Part shown: positions 55,712-64,000 of the stretch, piece by piece
Layout: each line of letters begins with the position of its first letter
Position numbering within the stretch: position 1 is the stretch's first letter
From: Elgaria multicarinata webbii
Taxonomy: Eukaryota; Chordata; Lepidosauria; Squamata; Anguidae
DNA length: 64,000 nt
Reading direction: 5' to 3'
NCBI RefSeq assembly: GCF_023053635.1
Contig: NC_086172.1
Coordinates: forward strand, 15,467,501-15,531,500
The notes under the pieces: model-generated
Told to the model about the DNA's origin: nothing
Databases searched by the model: none
The model's input: the letters and a program-made list of their open reading frames with translations, nothing else
Position numbers and translations under genes: made by a program

Positions 55712-56401
55712 TGTGGTGGAACCCGAAATCACGGGTCCCTGTGGTTCGCTGAGTGGTGGTCACAGACTCTCAAGACACAATTTCTCTCTCGTTAGAAAAT
55801 TTATTACAAGCAGCGCTGCAGGGTGACAGTCTGAGGAACTGCCCAACAATTTCAGGAAAGGTTAACATATTTATAGGGTCAGGTCCCCTCAGATACAATG
55901 GCAGAACCTTCCCACCAATCATAATACAGCTCTGCAATACAATAACGAATGAGAAGCAAAGCACCTAGGCATATACAGAGTTCAAGTACTTCTCTGACTA
56001 GAATACTATAATGGGTATTACAATAGTTACAGGAAATACATCTCCATCTGTTTCCTAGTTGTGGTTAGCTTGCCTTAAAAAATATCCTACTATCTGTTTA
56101 ACTGTCTAACTGTTTTATGACATGTGGTTTCAGCATCAGCTGAATTGTGACAGCAAGCGCAACATTAAAAATAGGTTTTAATTAAGCAGGAAGCTATGAA
56201 CTTTATGATGTATAGGGCTAATGTTTTATAGATCCATTTTTCTATATCTGTGGGCATTAGGTAAAAGAACCACCCAGCTTGATTTCCTCGACACCACTCC
56301 CAGGCAAAAACAAGACTTATGGTGGGACGGGACTTGTGGGCCAATAATGCCTGGCTGTTTGCCGCATTCAGTTTAGTGGATCACAACTTGCGTGCCCTGC
56401 A
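55712..56401 (-). mobile_element. Probable solo LTR of an endogenous retrovirus or LTR element (fossil)
   Basis: On the minus strand the last 100 bases have the form of an R-U5 end: an AATAAA-type signal, then CTTGAGAGTCTGTGACCACC and AACCACAGGGACCC, ending in CA. The opposite end is placed at a TG near 56401 with less certainty. About 690 bp; no internal gene was seen on either side, so it is a solo LTR fossil in PCBP3 intron 3. Age not determined. Confidence 0.5.
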
Positions 56402-56590
56402 CTAGATTATTCTGTTCATACCGATGGGTTTGACTTTTTCTTTCTTAACAAGCATTTTTATTATTCCAAGGTAGAATATGTGTAGAGGTCATAATTAAAT
56501 ATGAAGAAGAATCCATTTTAAATGTGCAAGGAAAGAATAAACTCTATGCAGCTTCTATATGTATGATAAGATGTGATCTCTCCATTGTAG

Positions 56591-59057
<2,467 letters not shown>

Positions 59058-59412
59058 CCTATAAGCTCCATCACACCGTGGGGGGGGGGGACACGCCCCC
59101 TACCGTCACTTCTCCGCCCTTGTTTTCATTCCTCAGTTATTTCCTCTTTCAAAAACAGAAGTACACAATGAGCATGAGGCCCACTGAGTCCGCTGTTCTA
59201 ATGGTGCTGCTTCTCCTGCACATAGCAGGAGAGAGCAGCTATTCCATGTTTAAAAATACATCGGACTTTACGAGGGTTTTTTTGTCGTGAAAGGAAGGCC
59301 AGAAGGCCAGAAGGGGCGTGGGAGGCAGGCTACATCATGGGCGAGACTTGAGCAAACTCCGTGAGTGCCCAGGATCAAGCATGCAATGAAATGGTCCTCG
59401 GATAGAGCTTTA
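59058..59412. mobile_element. About 350-bp DNA-transposon-like repeat, copy 2
   Basis: TATAAGCTCCATCACACCGT at the left, and GGATAGAGCTTTATA at the right. It aligns over its whole length to 47054-47392 with moderate divergence. It ends about 35 bp before the PCBP3 exon at 59447, so it sits against that exon's polypyrimidine tract. Confidence 0.7.
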
Positions 59413-59446
59413 TATCACAAAGCATCTTTCTTTTTTTCTGTCTTAG

Positions 59447-59617
<171 letters not shown>

Positions 59618-60127
59618 TAGGAGGAGTGATGGGAAGACCAATTTGCAAATTCTCCACTTGGAACAACATCATATACAGGAAACCATCACTAAGTAAGGGT
59701 TAGAGCCAGGAACTTCTTCAGGGATGCTGACAAGTAAAACTGAAGCATTGTCATAGAAAATGGCCTTGATACAAGCCAATTCAATTTTGCTGGCAAAGAA
59801 TTGCACCATAGAAATTATAAAATAAAATAACTAAAACATAGCTTAGTTTAGGTAGTGTTTATTCTTGTGTCAAAAAATGTCTGGATTATTGGAGAAATAA
59901 TCCCCTAAATGTGTATTGTAGAGAAGAGACATAGCTGCCATCTCATTGCAGGGCAAATGGTCATTAATACTTTAACACTAAAATAACACATCAAATCAGT
60001 GTGTTAAAGGTAATAAGACATTATGGTTGTAATTGTTCTTTTGTTCTCCCTGGCCAGATATCTAACAATTGGGAGATAATTTGTCATTGAATGGGAAAAT
60101 GGCTTTTGCTGGTCATTCCTCACAGAA

Positions 60128-60665
60128 GCACATAAGGAGAGCCCTAATGCTGGATCACACCAAGGTCCATCTAGTCCCGCACCCTGTTCACACAGTGGTC
60201 AACCAGCTTTCCACCAGGGACCCCCAAGCAGGACATGAATACAACAGCAACCTCTCACCCCTGTTTCTCATAGGCCTACTGCCTCCGATAATGGAGGTGG
60301 CACATAGCCATCAGGACTAGTAGTCATTGATTGGCTTCTCCTCCAGGAATTTGTCCAATCTAAATTGGTGGCCATCGCCACATCTTGCGGTAGTTTAACT
60401 GTGTGTGGTGTGAAGAAGTATTTCCTGTTATCTGTCCTGAATCTCCCACCAATTGGGTTCTAGTCTTATGAGAGGAGGAAAATATCTCCCTAACCACTTT
60501 CTCCACAGCCTGCATAATTTTGTACACTTCTGTCATGTCTCCACTCTCTCGCCCCTCTGAACTAAACAATCCCAGATGTTGTAACCTTTCCTTGTAGGGG
60601 AGTTGCTCCAGCTCCTTGATCATTTTAATTGCCCTTTTCTTCACTTTTTTCAACACACGCTGATT
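60128..60665 (-). mobile_element. CR1 3' end, minus strand, in PCBP3 intron 5
   Basis: Starts with the inverted tail CATAAGGAGAGCCCTAATGC, TGGATCACACCAAGGTCCAT. On the minus strand the C-terminal frame reads VLKKVKKRAIKMIKELEQLP then YKERLQHLGLFSSEGRESG, as in 10574-10209. It is antisense to PCBP3, ending about 100 bp before the next exon. Confidence 0.9.
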
Positions 60666-60702
60666 ATCTCCCAATTTCTTGTTGCCTGCAGAGAACTAAT
60701 AA

Positions 60703-60942
<240 letters not shown>

Positions 60943-61529
60943 TGAAAACTCAGATAATCTATATTTCTTGTAATTCAGAATTTTATCATGGTTTTATATT
61001 GTTATAGGTTCTTGCCCAAAGCGTTCAGCTAATCATGGTTTTAAAGTATCTTTGAATGACATGAGTGATAAGATGTTTCCAAGAATACTTGACGTAATAT
61101 AGCCAGCCATGTGTAAAGACAGAGGAGATACTGTAGAACAGTCAGAAGAGCCAAAGTAATTTTTTGTGCAATGCCCAATGGCCACAGCCCTTGTATACAA
61201 AGTACATGAAGTGGAACATGCCTATGGCGCTTGGCTATAAAACAATTATATTCTTCCAAAACCCAATGTAAACAAGAAGTAAGTGGCACTCTTGATGAAA
61301 TAGACTAATAAGGTCATCACTTCTATTATTCTTATTCGTTAATCTCCCTATATCACATGTACTCTTCATCCCTAATAGATATTTCCAACATCATATTTGT
61401 CCATTGTTTCTGTTAATCTTTTTATATACTTTCAGAGAAAATATCAGTTGATTTCAGAGTACAGTTTTATCAAACACACAAAACACAAAACTCTGCTCAA
61501 AATGTACTAGGCAATTTTGCTTTGATTTT

Positions 61530-61532
<3 letters not shown>

Positions 61533-61562
<30 letters not shown>
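61533..61562. repeat. (GT)n microsatellite
   Basis: Pure GT run. Confidence 0.95.
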
Positions 61563-61566
<4 letters not shown>

Positions 61567-61756
61567 CTAGAAACAAGAAGTGAGAATCCCAGAATATGTA
61601 GAGCTTGCAATTTGACTGATATTTACAAAAGGATGTTGAAGAAATCAGGCTGGTACTGTTTTTCGGAGGTGGTTCTTTGGTTGCAGAAGGAGGAGGGGCA
61701 ACCCCAAGAAACTCAAATCCCATTGAAGTCAAGAGTAGGTTGCCCCGATACTAAAA

Positions 61757-61835
61757 ATGAGTAAGTGGTTATTTTTTTACTACAGATTCACAAGGTACAC
61801 ACTGAATGTTAAATAAACCTTTCAGCGTGGAAATT
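61757..61835 (+). repeat. 79-bp direct repeat, first copy
   Basis: ATGAGTAAGTGGTTATTTTT through CCTTTCAGCGTGGAAATT. It differs at about two positions from 63474-63552. Confidence 0.95.
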
Positions 61836-63473
61836 GGTTCACTTCATTTTCAGCATTTCCATTCTTGTCATATCATTAAACAGCCCTTCAGTGTAAGTCA
61901 GAGCCTATCTCGGTCTATAATGCTTGCCAGGGCCTCCTTCATTGTAGAATTCCATTTTACATCTCCCCTACATGCATTTCACTGCCAAGAACCCCACTGG
62001 GTATTTAGAATTGTTCTCTAAAGTGAGGCCCTCGGTGTTCCAGAGGACTGATAATTGACCATCCCCTACCCCATTAAAAGCAAGTATGGTGAACATGCCT
62101 TATATTGTCAGATGACTAATCTATCTAGCCCAATATTGTTGCCTCTGACTGACAGAAGCTCTCCAAGGCCTGAGGCAGAAAAGTTTTCCCCAAACCTACT
62201 TTCTAAGAGCTTTTTCTAAACCAGAGAGCCAAGCAAAGGATCTACCACTGAGCTACGCTGTATCTCCATTTTACCACTGGAAAGCTTCTGTCCATCGTTT
62301 TCACACCCTTAGATTTTCAATGGAAATTCAAAAGTGGAACTATTTGGCATGTTATTATGGAAAACAAAAAAGACGTAAATACCGTCAAAAAATTATTTAC
62401 TTACAGTTTCAGATTTATTTCCTTCTTCGTCGCAAAAGCACAGGACAGACAATCTAAAGGGATTGCACTGATACTGAGTAAAATCTATCTGATTATAAAA
62501 ACATTCAAATCTTAACTTCCCTCCAGGCTTAACCATAATAACCTTCAAAAATTAGCTCAAACAGTGGAACAGAATTGCAAAACTGGAGAGTAGCCATCAA
62601 GTGCATTTGATGCTTGAATATGCCACACATGGTATCATTAATTTGGTAAACTGGTAAAACTGGATGAAAGGGGAAATCTTCCATGTTTTACACTCTGTCA
62701 ATCCCTATGCCCCCTTTACTTGTGTATTGATTTGAGATATAAATATATGATTAAACACAACAGCAATAACATGACACACACCTGAAGAATGTTTTCACTA
62801 ATGCATTTGAACAGGATATTCTGGCAGCATCAGAAATCTCTGTGGTGAGATAATAAGGATTAGGAAGAAATCTGAGAAGCCCAGAAACTTGGCCCCGATC
62901 TCGCCAGGCTGCATGGAGCATGTGGGAGAAGAAATCAGGGCCACGCAACGGAAATTAGACATTTCTTCTGTCCCTACTTTAATGCAGTTTCATGCCTTGA
63001 GTCTAATTCACCAGAAATGAATGCTAAGGATTTATTGGGATCCATTTGGTGCTGGAAAACATCATCAACAACAGGTTGTCACTAGGGTTGCGAGAGGATT
63101 TTGTTTGTGGGATTATTTCTAGCTCAGCCCTGTGGATTTTGTTCTATTTTCCCCTGCAGGTGCCAACTCATTCAGTAGTGAGTTGAGCTAATACGCAGGT
63201 TCCTTTTTTTTTTTAATGTTGTCAATTTGTGCATTTCTCCATTCCTCCTGTCATTTGCTCAAATTATGATTTGTGCAACTTGTAATTTGAGCAATGGAGG
63301 GGCAGGGTTTACAGGTCAGGAAGGGGTCTCAAGCAAGTGCCTTTGTTATAGATCTAGCCTTCTCCCCGCCCTTTTGCAGCTCATATATTATCTGTGTTAA
63401 AAACTCTTGTTTAAGACTCAAGGATGCATGAACTTGAATCAGGGGGCCCAAATGTGTCAGTTCAACACTTCAG

Positions 63474-63552
63474 ATGAGTAAGTGGTTATTTTTTTACTAC
63501 AGATTCACAAGGTACAGACTGAACGTTAAATAAACCTTTCAGCGTGGAAATT
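63474..63552 (+). repeat. 79-bp direct repeat, second copy
   Basis: Same orientation as 61757-61835, about 1.72 kb apart. No flanking duplication was evident. Confidence 0.95.
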
Positions 63553-64000
63553 TTTCTGAACTGTGACCCCAAAAAAAGTTTAAAAATTGCTCAAAACCCA
63601 ATTTGTACAAATCCCAATTTGTGCAAATGGCAGAACTCAGGAAAAACAAAATCTGCAAAGATTTCCTTCCCAGAAACAAACAAACAAAAGCTGATTCAGT
63701 CTGCCTTCACTCACCAGAATAGACATGCTTTGGAAATGTGTTGGGCTTGAATTTAACAGATTTCCCACTGACGGGTATTCCTAGTTGTCCCCTCATGAGA
63801 ACTACAGAGATTTAATAGAGTACTGTATAATATGGGCTTACCAAGTTATATTCACCTCCTGGGAAGAGGTGGTAGTTAGGAACAACAAGATACTGTAGAA
63901 ACAAACTTTTAATATACTGGCATTACAATCCAACAAAATGGGGCATTAATTCTTCAGCCAAGGGTTGCATTTGAAAGACAGACTTAAGGCTAAACGGTTT

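Noticed and set aside
62120-62270. tRNA gene
   Set aside because: GATCTACCACTGAGCTACG resembles tRNA-derived SINE heads, but no cloverleaf could be built; it is an old SINE remnant.

Overview
This window looks like the nuclear genome of a squamate reptile (a lizard, or less likely a snake). The clearest clue is a complete Sauria SINE at 33173-33471: a tRNA-derived head, a BovB-like tail and near-perfect target-site duplications. CR1 and L2 LINEs, an L1-clade element, many short fold-back DNA transposons (MITEs) and dense microsatellites agree with this. Nothing bacterial, plasmid or CRISPR-like is present.

Only one host gene can be supported: PCBP3 (poly(rC)-binding protein 3), on the + strand. 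Its first six recognised coding exons lie at 50440-50508, 51122-51145, 55446-55478, 56591-56707, 59447-59578 and 60766-60894. All have consensus splice sites and all introns are in phase 0. They encode residues 1-168, which is KH domain 1 and KH domain 2. The linker and KH3 must lie to the right of the window. The 5' untranslated exon probably starts at 50355. The 50 kb to the left is either intergenic or upstream intron of PCBP3; I found no other conserved coding exon in it.

Layout: 1-9.9 kb is AT-rich non-coding DNA with MITEs, microsatellites and L2 tails. 9.97-13.5 kb is a nearly full-length CR1 (minus strand) carrying two MITE insertions and an L2 tail. 14.18-18.65 kb is bounded by short terminal inverted repeats and a perfect 10-bp duplication. 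It ends in a CpG-rich block that looks like a captured first exon, and I regard it as the most unusual object here. 21.6-23.6 kb is a second CR1 (minus). 25.4-30.8 kb holds three L2 copies, including a 485-codon open frame fused across two of them. 32.7-37.1 kb is a nested stack: L2 invaded by an L1, which was itself invaded by the Sauria SINE. 37.38-37.72 kb is a GC-rich palindromic MITE. 38-50 kb has L2 and CR1 fragments and several fold-backs. 50.3-64 kb is PCBP3, whose introns hold CR1, L2, one solo-LTR fossil and a perfect 57-bp hairpin.

A theme across the window is near-perfect inverted repeats with short loops (16.1, 37.4, 48.8, 49.6 and 55.0 kb). Some are MITEs. Others look like recent template-switch or fold-back events. 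All family names come from reading the sequence without a database search.
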